A DNA stretch of 64,000 nucleotides. Source: Apium graveolens. Taxonomy: Eukaryota; Streptophyta; Magnoliopsida; Apiales; Apiaceae. The position numbers and the translations under genes are program-made. The stretch spans positions 172,900,790 through 172,964,789 of the forward strand of contig NC_133647.1 of NCBI RefSeq assembly GCF_009905375.1, given 5' to 3'. The notes beneath the pieces were generated by a model. It did not search any database. It was given only the letters and a program-made list of their open reading frames with translations, and had not been told where the DNA came from. Shown piece after piece: positions 1 to 11,036 of the stretch; the stretch's first letter is position 1; each line of letters opens with the position of its first letter.

Positions 1-207
1 GAGAGCTTCCAGCCTTTCTTCTTCCAATCACTCCAGATGGCGATGGTAATCCATGTAAAAGAACATGAGGTGTGTGAGAACCTCCTGGGGAACCAAGTCC
101 CAAATCTCATCAGGAATGACAGTTACGTGCCATTCCTGCTGCCAGTCGTCACAGCTCAACTCCATGTTGAAGGTTTCATAGTTCAAAAACATATTGTAGT
201 TAACCAT
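1..207 (-). CDS. Start of Copia-A accessory ORF (partial, function unknown)
   Basis: The minus strand opens with ATG at 207-205 and reads 59 codons to a TGA at 30-28 (begins MVNYNMFLNYETF, ends DYHRHLE). The same frame stays open past that stop to the window edge with a charged stretch (LEEERLEAL), so the TGA may be a nonsense mutation in a longer ORF. A TATA box lies about 70 bp upstream of the ATG with no upstream ATG between them. The position, downstream of pol in Copia-A, is where related elements carry accessory ORFs. I do not recognise a domain. The opposite strand also has an open stretch (37-246), which I read as a shadow. Confidence 0.4.
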
Positions 208-276
208 GATTTTGTTGATATGAAGGAAAAGAGAGTGAGTGTTTAAGAAATGATGTGTAGGCTGATGTGAGGTGAT

Positions 277-286
277 GGTTTATATA
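277..286 (-). promoter_or_regulatory. TATA box of a putative internal promoter (Copia-A)
   Basis: The minus strand reads CTATATAAACC here, about 70 bp upstream of the accessory ATG at 207. The Copia-A LTR has a very similar TATA box (TATATAAAC on the minus strand, plus 19373-19381). It would place a transcription start near 250. Confidence 0.5.
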
Positions 287-1633
287 GGCATTAGAATGCC
301 AGGAGACGCGAGGATAATTAAATGCGGATAGGTAGAAATAATTCTACCTCGTCTTCCTAGACTGGAAAGAAGAAAAACAATCATTGGAAATGTAAAACAG
401 GGTTTAATGCGCACAAGAAACAAGTAAAAATTACTGTGCATGTACGTGTCCTACTAACCCTAATTGAATTGACTGTTAATATCTCACTCGTTCATATTCT
501 GATTTAAACGAAGACTGTTTCAGATTTTAACCACAAATAAGTCAAATAGAGGATCAGAATTTAATATCAACACTTAGACTTATATCAGAACTTAACAGTC
601 ATCAGAACATGATTTCTTAACTCGAAAAATGAATGCCTATCTCTGTGATTCTTCATACAAATTCTGATTTTGGTTCTTCAGAACTTAATCATCAGAACTT
701 CCATCAGAACCTGTCCTCAGAATTTATGCAATCTGACACATAAATTGTTCATCTAAAATAACATTGAACGCCACAGTAATTTTCATCATTCATATGGAGT
801 GTAAGTGTGTGCATTAAGCAAAATATCAGACAAAGAGTAAAGTCTGATTCACTTCAGTACATCTTAGAAATAAGGCATAACTAAGATCTTTACAAAAAAT
901 CTGTCATTATTCTGAAGTGTACTTTTGAATGAGTGCATGCATGAGTCCACCTCAACTATTTTGTGCTTATTTCATGCATCTTTTGAAATTCCATTTTACA
1001 GTGGCTTCTCAGTGTAAGTGAGTCACGACTGCTTATCAGAATTTATGCTATTATCAGAGTATTTCTCCAGTAATCATAGAGTGTGAAAAGTCACCAAGAA
1101 AAATAATTAGTTGCTTTTCTGATGCATATTACTTAATACCAGCAATGCACTTGGGTCGTCCCTTCCACATTTTTACTCTAGATCTCAAAGGAGTACCTGA
1201 TATTTATTCCTTGTTCTTTTCCTTTTTCTTTTGATAAGTGAGGGTTATCAGCACTTAGTACATTCAGCAGATTGACTAACACCAGAACTGGACAGATGAG
1301 AAGCATTATTCTAGTTTTTGACTTAGTAATAAGATAGACAAAGTGAACTTAACTAAGCTCAATATCAGAATTTGCTTGTGTCAATAGAGTTCCACATAAA
1401 TAATTACTGCTAACATGGGATCTCTAGTATGTTGAAGACTACTAGGTCAGCATCTAGCACAGTTATCCTCATAGGATTGAAAAATCACATAAATAGTCAT
1501 ATCACTATCAGAGTTTAGAAATTCACATCAGACAACAATCAGTACTTAAGCAATTTTCAATTAAGCACAGAATACACAAAGAGAGTAATTTATGTACATA
1601 CTGATCATAAAGTCTAATGCATCAGAACAAAAA
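287..1633 (-). other. Copia-A 3' spacer with AAGTTCTGAT-type motif copies
   Basis: This non-coding stretch separates the RNase H stop (1634) from the accessory ORF promoter. Between about 545 and 740 the sense strand carries at least six copies of AAGTTCTGAT or close variants, with scattered ones further along (for example near 1040-1060, 1370 and 1500). The same decamer, in the opposite orientation relative to sense, is clustered in the LTR. No gene is visible in this stretch. Confidence 0.6.
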
Positions 1634-2406
1634 TTAAGCAGATTTAGAGAAAGAACCTGAAACCATTCCAAGTTCATTTACTAATCTTGTAAAAGTAGCT
1701 TCACACAGTGGTTTTGTGAAGATATCTGCTAGTTGTTGATCTATTGGAACAAAATGCAATTCCACTGTACCTTCATCCACATGTTCCCTTATGAAGTGGT
1801 ACCTAATGCTGATGTGCTTTGTCATTGAGTGTTGAACTGGATTACCTGTCATAGCAATAGCACTTAGATTATCACAGTAAATAGGGATTTTAAAATATGT
1901 TAACCCATAATCCAGTAACTGATTCTTCATCCAAAGAATCTGTGCACAACAGCTTCCTGCAGCAATGTACTCTGCATCTGCAGTTGATGTGGAAATTCTT
2001 TTCACAACTGTTAAGTGAGGTTCTCTTGGATCTGCTTGAAATCTTGCACAAAGACAGGTAGCATACATGATATCAGGTCTACTAGCAGTTAGATAGAGTA
2101 GAGAGCCAATCATACCTCTGTAATCAGTAATATCTACTGATTTACCAGTATCCTTGTCCAGTTTTGTTGCAGTGGCCATGATAGTGGATGCACTTGAAAA
2201 ATCTTGCATTCCAAATTTCTTCAGCAAATTTCTGGTGTACTTGGTTTGATAAATAAAAGTGCCTTCTTCATTCTGCTTGACTTGAAGGCCCGGAAAATAG
2301 CTAAGTTCCCCCATCATACTCATTTGATATCTTGACTGCATCAGTTTGGCAAACTTCTTACAAAGTCTGTCACTTGTAGAACCAAAAATGATATCATCAA
2401 CATAAA
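1634..2406 (-). pseudogene. Copia-A reverse transcriptase C-terminal half and RNase H
   Basis: The frame 2341-1634 (235 aa) carries the RT C-terminal region and RNase H: GELSYFPGLQVKQ, a DYRGMIGSLLYLTASRPDI block, and the end block STADAEYIAAGSCCAQ...CDNLSAIAMTGNPVQHS...HISIRYHFIREHV...DIFTKPL. The YVDDI active-site codons lie at about 2390-2404, directly next to the LTR-PBS insertion. Compared with the matching part of Copia-C, an in-frame block of roughly 65-70 residues is missing between VKRI and STSTADAEY. It includes the first RNase H catalytic aspartate region (GYTDSN in Copia-C). RNase H should therefore be inactive. Confidence 0.9.
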
Positions 2407-3023
2407 TCTGATACCACTTGTTAGGTCACACACACTGTAGAGGGGGTGAATACAGTGTATAGTACAATCAAATCGAACTTTAATAACTCAAGTAATAGAA
2501 AACAAACTTTATTCAAAACAATAAACTCTGTTACAGTATGGAACTATCCTCTCTCAGTGATGAACAAATATCACGAGAGCTGCTAGGGTTACAATGAATA
2601 ATCTTCTCGATAACGATAACACTTATAGTGTAAACCCTATGTCTGTGTTTATATACTACACAGTTACAAGATAATCACTAATTGATATGGAATATAATTC
2701 TGCTTCCTAAAATATATCAATCAAATATCTTTTCTTTCAAGTATTCTATTCTTCATAGAATTCCTTCTTCATGCATATCTCTTCTTATAATTGTCTCGAT
2801 CTTCTCTTCCTGTAAATCAGTTGCCTTCCTCATCTGAATGTTTCTTTTAAGTCCTGATATTATCTTCTGATAAATATCTCCTGAACCTTAAGTACTGATG
2901 ACTTAAGTTCTGACTTCAGTATAAATGCTGATTTCAGTTAAGTACTGATTTGTCCTGTTTAAGTAAGATCTGAAAACTAAACATAAATCATATTAGACAT
3001 GACATTATCAAATATATCTAACA
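2407..3023 (-). mobile_element. Copia-A-family LTR plus PBS fragment inserted in the RT active site
   Basis: The interval 2419-3023 (605 bp) is an LTR of the same family as 19143-19765: same termini (TGTTAGGTCACACAC ... CTAACA in plus orientation) and roughly 85-88% identity by eye. It is not a plain solo LTR, because on its U5 side it is followed by 12 bp (2407-2418) matching the spacer and first ten bases of the tRNA primer-binding site (AG plus TGGTATCAGA in sense). Flanks 2402-2406 (ataaa) and 3024-3028 (atata) look like a 5 bp target duplication with one mismatch. Removing the insert and one flank copy reconnects the RT frame through its YVDD codons. Confidence 0.8.
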
Positions 3024-3587
3024 ATATATTTGCACCAAAAGTAAGTCATTTCCACGGTTGAGGTAGAACAATGTTTTGTCAATAGTCCCTCTGTTAAATC
3101 CACTTTCCAGAAGAAACTGAGCTAATGTCTCATATCATGCTCTTGGAGCTTGCTTAAGGCCATAAAGTGCTTTATCAAGCCTGTAGACATGATTGGGAAA
3201 TTTGGGATCTATAAAGCCTGGAGGTTGTTCAACATATACCTCTTCTTCCAATTCTCCATTGAGAAAAGCACTTTTCACATCCATTTGAAAGACTTTAAAC
3301 TTCTTGTGAGCAGCATAGGCCAAAAATATCCTTATGGCTTCCAATCTAGCAACTGGTGCAAATGTTTCATCATAATCAATTCCCTCATGTTGAGAGTATC
3401 CTTTTGCAACCAGCCTTGCTTTGTTCCTTGTAATTATGCCATCACTGTCAGTTTTGTTTCCGAACACCCATTTTATGCCAACAACAGACCTGTTCTTTGG
3501 TCTTGGTAATAGGGACCAGACTTTATTTCTTTCAAATTCATTCAACTCTTCCTGCATTGCTTGCACCCAATCAGCATCTTGAAGGGC
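3024..3587 (-). pseudogene. Copia-A reverse transcriptase N-terminal half
   Basis: The frame 3566-3135 encodes the RT fingers and palm: [71 protein letters not shown] and YGLKQAPRA, with the first catalytic aspartate in the [11 protein letters not shown] block. A TGA at 3135-3137 ends the frame right after APRA, and homologous codons continue to 3029 in the same frame, where the LTR-PBS insert interrupts it. It is in frame with the upstream block 3588-4181, separated by another stop. Confidence 0.9.
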
Positions 3588-4207
3588 TTATTCCACTTTC
3601 TTTGGTTCAGTCTGAGAAAGAAAAGAATGATAGAGACATTCATTTGATGTAGATGTTCTAGTTCTGACACCTGCATCAGGATTTTCAATAATTAAGTCAG
3701 GTGTATGTGCTTTAGTCCACTTCCTTGCAGATGGAAGGTTTTCTCTAGAACTGGATGCTCCCCCATGATCCATGCTGTCTCCATCAACATTTTCAGATAC
3801 TCCTCCTGAAATTATGCTCTCTGAGTTGGATCCTTCATTATTTGAGTTTCCAGAAATATCAGAACATGAGTTTCCAGAATTATCAGAACTTGGCCCATCA
3901 GAACTTGAAGAGCCTGTTGTAGGTTCTGATGCTTCTTGAGATGTGGTTAGATCTTCAGTATGCTCCCCCTGCACAGGTGCATTTTCCTTAGGCGTATTCA
4001 CCACAGTTTCAATAACATCAGAGTTTAATCCATCAGAGTTTGCAGTATCAGGATTTAGAATGTTAGGATTGACAGAATCAGAATTTAAAACTTCATTTTC
4101 GAATCTCAGCTGATCATGATCATTGAAATCTTCAAGTTCAGTAATCTTCTTATCATCAAAAGAGACATTGATAGATTCCATGACTACCCTTGTTCTTAAA
4201 TTGTAGA
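3588..4207 (-). pseudogene. Copia-A integrase C-terminal tail and linker to RT
   Basis: The 197 aa frame 4181-3588 begins MESINVSFDDKK, the conserved junction after the copia integrase, followed by an Asp/Asn/Ser-rich linker with repeated NSD and NPD units and a serine/glycine run. It ends in the RT lead-in (LIIENPDAGVRTRTSTSNECLYHSFLSQTEPKKVE). The low-complexity units come from copies of the element's ATCAGAAYTT motif. Upstream, the frame runs to the gypsy solo LTR at 4213 and resumes at 15616. Confidence 0.85.
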
Positions 4208-4212
4208 CTCTG

Positions 4213-5807
4213 TGTAATATCCGGGATATATCGTGTAATTATTTTGCTAATAAATAATTATTATATGTGTTCAGTATCTATTCTGTGAATTATTTGTTAA
4301 GTGTTAAATGTGTTTGGATGTTTAAAAATAATATTAATTGAGTATTTTAATTTTTATATGTCCAAAATAAAATATAGATAATTGTCATATCTTCCTGATT
4401 ATTTTTATGTTGATTTATGATTTTATAGGAAATATATGGATTTTATAAAATCTTTTTCCGAGTATTTAAAAACTATTTTATACAAATGGGAACCAGTCGA
4501 CGTCATCCGTTTTTACGTTTTTATAACCCGAAACTCTTCCGAGAACTCCTTCCTAACCTAATTGCAATATTCCGAGCATTTTCCATGTTTCGACTTTTTC
4601 GATCAGGCGTACGATTTATCCTGCGCGGGTCCCGACATAACATTTTCGATACATTATTCGTTTCGATAAATCAATAAAACTCGTATTTTCGATAAACGGG
4701 ATCTTTTAATTAAACTATCACAATTATCACCTCGTAATATGTGTAACCAGGCGCTGAGACCAAGACCGCAGTACAAATTGTACTGATTTGGATATTAATC
4801 CCGAAAACCGATACCGTTTGGATCAGTTTTTATAAATAAACGAACCATTTTGTATCTGGAATGATCCAACGGGATACTAATTTTCCGTAAATATAAATAG
4901 CCTTTACAGTATTTTATTCCGTATCAAAAAATCATTTGCAGTCAGTAATTATATAATTTTTCAGAGAAAATACTTATATTCATATAATCTTCTGAAAATC
5001 AAACCAACTTTTGAAGGTGTTATTGATCTTTGTTTGGAAAGCTCGAGTAACCAAATTGAATGTCTTGAAGAGCTCTACGAGAATCTGTGATCCATACACC
5101 TGTAGAATCAAAGGTTTATTTTCTGGAAATTTATTTATTTTCGAATTATTTTTATTAAAAATATGAATTTTTGTTCGGATGATTGTTTGAATGATTTGAT
5201 GATTGCATGTTGTAGAGCTTGTTTTTCTGATGATTTTCATATGTCATATGACTGATTTGGAGTTCAATAACATGTTCAAAATTGAGTTTAATCTTCGAAT
5301 TTTAAAATTAGCGTTTATATCCCGTATGAATGTTTTTAATTGAAATTTGGGGCTTTTTGATTTAGGGGTTATTAGCTGTTGTGTTATAGTGGGTTGTGTT
5401 CCTTATGAAATTTGCAATCGATTGGTATATAGCTCGTTAACAGAGGATGTCTGAATCGAAGGGAGTTGTGTTTTGAAGTTTTCGTCGATTCGCCGGAAAC
5501 CGGCGATGTTCTTGGCCATTTTCTGGCCAGGACAGGGATTATTGATGTGATTTGATTGCATGGCTGTGTTCCAGGTTATCTATAGATTATATCTGGAGCA
5601 AATGGTGGGGTGAGGATGCCGGAATCGTGTTCTCCGGCCACCCCTATATTTTCCGGCGACTGGACTGCAAAATTGCAGTGTACTTTTGAAGATAGTGAAG
5701 TTCAGTCCCTGAACTTTCCAGAATTTGCATATTTTGGATTCCTGTTTTAAAATTATTTAAAAATCATATTTTCTATTTATTTTAATTATAAAAATCTGTT
5801 TTTAATT
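4213..5807. other. Left part of the gypsy solo LTR
   Basis: This AT-rich LTR sequence contains no supported gene. Short open frames at 4486-4677 and 4980-5240 have no recognisable domain. The last five bases (5803-5807, taatt) are the target-site copy flanking Copia-B. Confidence 0.8.
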
Positions 5808-6607
5808 TGTAAGGCATATGTCATAGCCTATTTGTATATTCGAGGATTTAACTCAGCTCAAATAAGAATGTAATAAATAAATAATGGATCTACCGTCAAA
5901 AAGATCTCACAAAGTAACATCTGTCAGAGGATTACGAAACAAGGTTCATCTACAGACTTGAGGAGTTAATTAACTGGAAGAAGTTCAAGAAATTGATCAA
6001 GCCTCAGTGATTCATATCAAGATTGTGGATTTAATCAAGTGACAGAGATCTCGTCAGGGTATCAAAGAATTACAAGGATTTAATCTGAAGAAAATCAAGT
6101 ATCAAAGTCAAGACATGAAGAAATGTCACGGAAGTTAGTCACTCATGAACCAGACAGTATATCGAGTGTCAACATTGAAGTGGTGGAATTGATTCATAAT
6201 TTTCAATGATTTTCAGAAGATTTGTAGAAGAATGGTTGCTGCTCAAGATTAGTATTAATTCTCTATTAATTAATTAAGTCATATAATTTAATTAAGAAAA
6301 TAAATTATATCTGCAAAGATTAATTTATTGATTAATTGAATTAATTGGTTAATTAATTCTGAATTTATATTATGCATTTTTCAGAAATGATTTTGAATTA
6401 ATATTTAAGATTAAATCAGCATGACAAATATTTGAACTGGTATGACAATTGGATTGTCATACCGAAAGTCTTTCCAAGCCTTTTTAGATAGTCCTACCGA
6501 AAGTTCTACCAGTTCATTTGATAGTCCTACCGAAAGTTACACTGGGAGGAGGATTGTCTTGCTAGTTCATTCTGATAGTCTTGCTAGTTCATTCTGATAG
6601 TCTTGCT
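5808..6607 (+). repeat. Copia-B LTR copy 1 (truncated)
   Basis: This copy matches LTR copies 2 and 3 from TGTAAGG onward until it jumps at about 6604-6607 (shared tgct) into 3' interior sequence equivalent to position 11490. The missing part corresponds to 8328-8878 plus most of the interior. It differs from copies 2 and 3 at about four or five sites in the first 85 bases. Confidence 0.9.
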
Positions 6608-7533
6608 AAATTCTTTGGATCATTGTTTACCTTCCCAGAATTCAAATCTGGAACCCTAAAAGGGAAACTAACAACTTGTAAATTATGACACAGATTCATC
6701 TGACGAGTTTAACAAGGATGGGGATTTGTGAACTCCCATTGCACCACCTGTGACCTCCTTAAGGATGGCTAAGGTGATTTTCCTTGCAGGTACAGCTGAA
6801 TGTTGGAGCTATGAGAGAAGAGTGATACACTTATGAGAATGAGTGTAAACACGAGTGGAGAGAAGAGTGAAACACATGTGAGGTACACTAAACAGAATCA
6901 CACAGTCACACTGAGGAAGAAAGAGAAACTACTTTTTATTTCTTTTCCAACCAAGTAAAATATGAGAACTCCTTCAGACGACGGCATACATTCCTTCACT
7001 AAGGGGGAGATAAAAGCTTAAGTAATAGTTTGGAGGATTCCTCAACTAAGGGGGAGAAATAGCAGGGAGGAAGAAAAAGATCCTACATATGTACACTACA
7101 CCACACCATTGTTGTTTGTAACTACGGATCCTATTGTACGGGAGAGGTGGTAAACACAAGGTGATTTTCTAGTAAGGGAAGAAGTTGTTTTCCAAAAGGG
7201 GAGTACCATTGGTTTTTATCTGCGGATCCTATTGTACGAGAGATGTGGTAAACGAAGGTGATCTTCTTTAATCAGTTGATTCTCATAGGGTGAGAAGCAA
7301 GAGAGATATGTGTTTCTCAATAGGAAATGTGGTTGTACAAAAGAATATGAAACTACTTGAAGATATGTTCAGTCTAGAGGAACATCTATTTGGAATCTGA
7401 AAAAGGTTAAATGTAATCCAGAACTTTTCTCCTATTTACTTTGCATTTCTGTTTATATCTTTTTCTTATTTGTTAGTTGAATTATCCTCTAGGTATTTGT
7501 GTGTTATTTTCTAACAAACAAATAGGGGGAGAT
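6608..7533 (+). other. Copia-B 3' interior, first unit, with multiple polypurine tracts
   Basis: This is a duplicate of 11490-12414. It contains AAGGGGGAGA tracts near 7002 and 7043, a variant near 7280, and the LTR-adjacent tract at 7524-7533. No protein-coding frame is supported. Confidence 0.85.
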
Positions 7534-8878
7534 TGTAAGGTATATGTCATAGCCTATTTGTATATTCGAGGATTTAACTCAACTCAAATAAGAATGTAAT
7601 AAGTAAATAGTGGATCTACCGTCAAAGAGATCTCACAAAGTAACATCTGTCAGAGGATTCAGAAACAAGGTTCATCTATAGACTTGAGGAGTTAATTCAC
7701 TGGAAGAAGTTCAAGAAATTGATCAAGCCTCAGTGATTCAAATCAAGATTGTGGATTTAATCAAGTGACAGAGATCTCGTCAGGGTATCAAAGAATTACA
7801 AGGATTTAATCTGAAGAAAATCAATTATCAAAGTCAAGACATGAAGAAACGTCACGGAAGTTAGTCACTCATGAACCAGACAATACATCGAGTGTCAACA
7901 TTGAAGTGGTGGAATTGATTCATAATTTTCAGTGATTTTCAGAAGATTTGTAGAAGAACGGTTGCTGCTCAAGATTAGTATTAATTCTCTATTAATTAAT
8001 TAAGTCATATAATTTAATTAAGAAAATAAATTATATCTGCAAAAATTAATTTATTGATTAATTGAATTAATTGGTTAATTAATTCTGAATTAATATTATG
8101 CATTTTTCAGAAATGATTTTGAATTAATATTCAAGATTAAATCAGCAAGACAAATATTTGAACTGGTATGACAATTGGATTGTCATACCAAAAGTCTTTC
8201 CAAGCCTTTTTTGATAGTCCTACCGAAAGTTCTACCAGTTCATTTGATAGTCCTACCGAAAGTTACACTGGGAGGAGGATTGTCTTGCTAGTTCATTCTG
8301 ATAGTCTTGCTAGTTCATTCTGATAGTCTTGCTAGTTCATTTGATTGTCATACCGAAAGTCTTGTTGAGCTAACAGGATTGTCTTGCCAGTTCATTTCAG
8401 TTCTGTTGAATGAATTAAAAAGAAGAAAAGCAGCAGAAACCAATATACAGAACACAAGTCAACAAACAAGAACTCAGCAGAAAAGAGAAGCAAAACATTT
8501 CATCCTTCATTTGCTAAATTCAAGATCACATTTCTAGTTTGTAAAGTTAAATCCAATCAACTAGAAATCATTCTCTTGTTCTTGTGTAACTATCTAGCGG
8601 ATCAAAATCCCTAGAACTTAATCTCAAATTGCGTTTAGCATTTGAATCTTTTTATTACAAAAATAGAAAAATTTCATGTCGAATTTATTCTAGATTTGTG
8701 ATAATTAATTTGAGATTAATTCCTTGTAATCGATACAGTTGTTGTAACACCTTTCAAGTTTAATAATATTCTTATTTAACTTGAATTTCGTTTCATATTT
8801 TTATTCCGCATTTAATTTGATTATTCGGTACTATTTGTATTCAACCCCCCCTTTCTACAAACACATTGGGACCTAACA
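7534..8878 (+). repeat. Copia-B LTR copy 2 (middle LTR, 1345 bp)
   Basis: The LTR runs from TGTAAGG, just after the polypurine tract, to CTAACA at 8878, followed by the PBS. It carries an array of about 20-25 bp units (GATAGTCYTRCY...AGTTCATT) at about 8165-8405, LTR position 630-870, just upstream of an A-rich probable leader. The open frame 8307-8537 lies in this repeat and leader region and is not a gene. Confidence 0.93.
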
Positions 8879-8879
8879 A

Positions 8880-8892
8880 TTGGTATCCGAGC
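8880..8892 (+). other. Copia-B primer-binding site
   Basis: TTGGTATCCGAGC follows the LTR end. It matches the initiator-Met tRNA PBS (TGGTATCAGAGC), with one base changed (A to C). Confidence 0.85.
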
Positions 8893-8975
8893 CTTCTGAT
8901 TAACGAACAAATCAAGATCCTAGACTTTTGTGATTTTTTCAACTCCGAGAATTTTTATTTCTTCAAAAATTCATA

Positions 8976-9941
8976 ATGACTTCATCATCAAGAAAAGAGG
9001 TAAAATTTACTGATGCTGAATTAGTTTATCATCTAGGAGGTTCCTTAGATTGTGCTCATCGTGATAATGAACTGTTAAGTTTACAGATCAAAGACCTTGA
9101 GAAAGAGGTCAATGAATTAAGACTTGTGCACATTAATCAAGACAAGTTAAAAGAACAAGTATCTTTTCTAGAGAATAGAGTTGACTGTTATAGAAAACTC
9201 GAAACTATTCTCAAAGACAAGATCACCGGTCTTGAGACTAAGGTTAGAGCCTACTTCAATTCTTGTTCGAAGGCTAAAGAGTTCTACAGTAAGCAAGTTG
9301 TTAATCAAACATCTAGAATAGGTTATGATTACAATGCTGCTATTGGAGAATTAGGCAAAAACTCCCCTCCTCATGTATGTGCTAAAGGGAGGGAAGTACC
9401 ACATGTGCTTAAGGGTGTTGATGAACCCCTCTATAATGCATCAATTGCTGAACCATTTGATGCGACCTCTTCTGTTATTCAAGAAGAAATACGTGCTGAA
9501 GATCTTGCTAATGAGAAGGTTGTTTCCAAGTCAAGTGTGTCGAAAGTTCCAGTCAAAGTTGTGAAAGCAACTGAGATTAACTCAGACATACATGAATTGG
9601 ATAACAAAAATGCCATGTCTACCATGCATAAATTGCCTGTTGTTAATCTCTCTCATAAAGCATGTGGTGTTTCTAATTGTATGTTTTGTGCTTTCAATTT
9701 GATGTATGCTTATTTTAATGGTAAGCATGTTTCTAATGATAAGACTACTCCTCGTCAGCATGTGAATAACAAGAAGCATGATAGGTCTAAGACTGCTAGT
9801 CCTTCTAAGGCTAGAAAGGAGACATTTGTGCCTAAGCCTAAACAGAAATTTGTTAAGGCTGTTTATAAGGTCAAATGTTCAGTCAGTGAGAAAGTTGAGA
9901 CCATTAAAATTAAAAATGTTGTTTTGCCTGACAAAGGATAA
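8976..9941 (+). CDS. Copia-B Gag C-terminal region (coiled coil, Cys motif)
   Basis: This 321 aa frame starts only about 80 bp after the PBS. Residues 20-95 look like a coiled coil (heptads of Leu/Ile with many Glu/Lys). A Cys cluster, CGVSNCMFCAF, lies at about residues 228-238, and the tail is Lys-rich. It corresponds to the C-terminal part of Copia-C Gag, which has a like Cys cluster (CGVVGCMPCAF, near 52810). The N-terminal capsid-like domain and CCHC knuckle are absent, so the start is probably created by deletion. A stop at 9939-9941 is followed in frame by EPNQVWVPKKV, the usual lead-in to protease. Confidence 0.75.
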   Translation: MTSSSRKEVKFTDAELVYHLGGSLDCAHRDNELLSLQIKDLEKEVNELRLVHINQDKLKEQVSFLENRVDCYRKLETILKDKITGLETKVRAYFNSCSKAKEFYSKQVVNQTSRIGYDYNAAIGELGKNSPPHVCAKGREVPHVLKGVDEPLYNASIAEPFDATSSVIQEEIRAEDLANEKVVSKSSVSKVPVKVVKATEINSDIHELDNKNAMSTMHKLPVVNLSHKACGVSNCMFCAFNLMYAYFNGKHVSNDKTTPRQHVNNKKHDRSKTASPSKARKETFVPKPKQKFVKAVYKVKCSVSEKVETIKIKNVVLPDKG

Positions 9942-10245
9942 TTCTACAAGTATGCCGAGCCCAACCAAGTTTGGGTTCCGAAGAAGGTCTAATCCATTTG
10001 TAGTGTAGGGCATTAAACAGGTGGAACCGGTAGTGTGGATTCTTGATAGTGGATCATCAAGACATATGACCGGAGATAGAGCCCTGCTATCAAATGTGGT
10101 TGAGAAAGCTGGCCCACTGGTTACCTTTGGAGATAACAACAAAGGTTTATCTGAGGGATATGGCTATTTGCAAGCTGAAAATGTTATCATTGTAAATTTG
10201 TATATTGTGCTAGGTTATTATCAGGAATCAGTATCTAACATATAG
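9942..10245 (+). pseudogene. Copia-B protease fragment
   Basis: The frame 10021-10245 has WILDSGSSRHMTGD, the copia aspartic protease signature with its DSG intact, followed by VVEKAGPLVTFGDNNKG and NVIIVN, matching the same region in Copia-C (about 52300-52420). The block before it (9942-10010) is in another frame. Homology stops at about 10205, where integrase, RT and RNase H should follow but are deleted. Confidence 0.85.
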
Positions 10246-11036
10246 CACCAGTGACGAGACTTGAGAATATTATGACATATCAGGCACCTAATGCACATTA
10301 CACTTGGAATTGGACTCTAGTAAGATGTGTACAAGTGTACTCCTGGTTGGTGAGTCAAAAGAGGAAGTCAATGCACCACAGTTCATGGACTTTGCAGTTG
10401 CAGATCTATTGGACTATGCAATCTCTTCTTCACAATCTCACTTCAGGTTGGTATGAACCAGTGTACTACTCAAGCAATCATCAAGGACATGGTATGGCAC
10501 TCTAACCGAAGTTAAAGTTTAATATGAACTATTAGAGTCGTCATATTATTAACTCTCTTATCATCAGGCACAAACATATTGTTTTATATGTGCAGTGAGT
10601 TTTAGGAGTAAATCAAACTTCTTTCTACATTAGTGATTTCTTATTTCATTAAAATCTTTTGAAATCACTAGTGTACATCATTTCTCTCAAAAGATTAAAT
10701 GTATGATTTTCATTCCTTAAAGATCTTAAGTACATTTTATCTCTATATTGCCATATGTTCTGTGATACAGGTTCAGTCTCCAATGACTTTCTTTCATTGA
10801 CAGTCATGAGGTTGAAAACCCACAACTTCTATCCCAGATTGTAAAGACAAACACAAAAACAGAACCAACCAACACATACTTACCACTAAATGTAGTATGA
10901 ATGAGCGTGAGGGAGATAGTGCCTTAGTGCACCACATAAGGAAGGTTCTATAGTCAACCCAGTAGCTCTGTCTCCTACATAGATGAGTAGTATTTAAACC
11001 GAGACAACTGCTAGCCCCCACTCATCTTCTCAAAAA
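10246..11036 (+). other. Copia-B interior without a recognised gene
   Basis: Short open frames (10251-10505 and others) give no recognisable domain. This is the deletion-scarred region between the protease remnant and the accessory ORF remnant. Confidence 0.6.

Noticed and set aside
37..246. 69-codon plus-strand ORF at the left edge
   Set aside because: The opposite strand has a TATA box, a short leader and an ATG in the right order for Copia-A. The plus frame looks like its shadow.
8307..8537. ORF conserved in LTR copies 2 and 3 of Copia-B (also 13188-13418)
   Set aside because: Conservation follows from LTR identity, and the frame runs through the motif array and leader.
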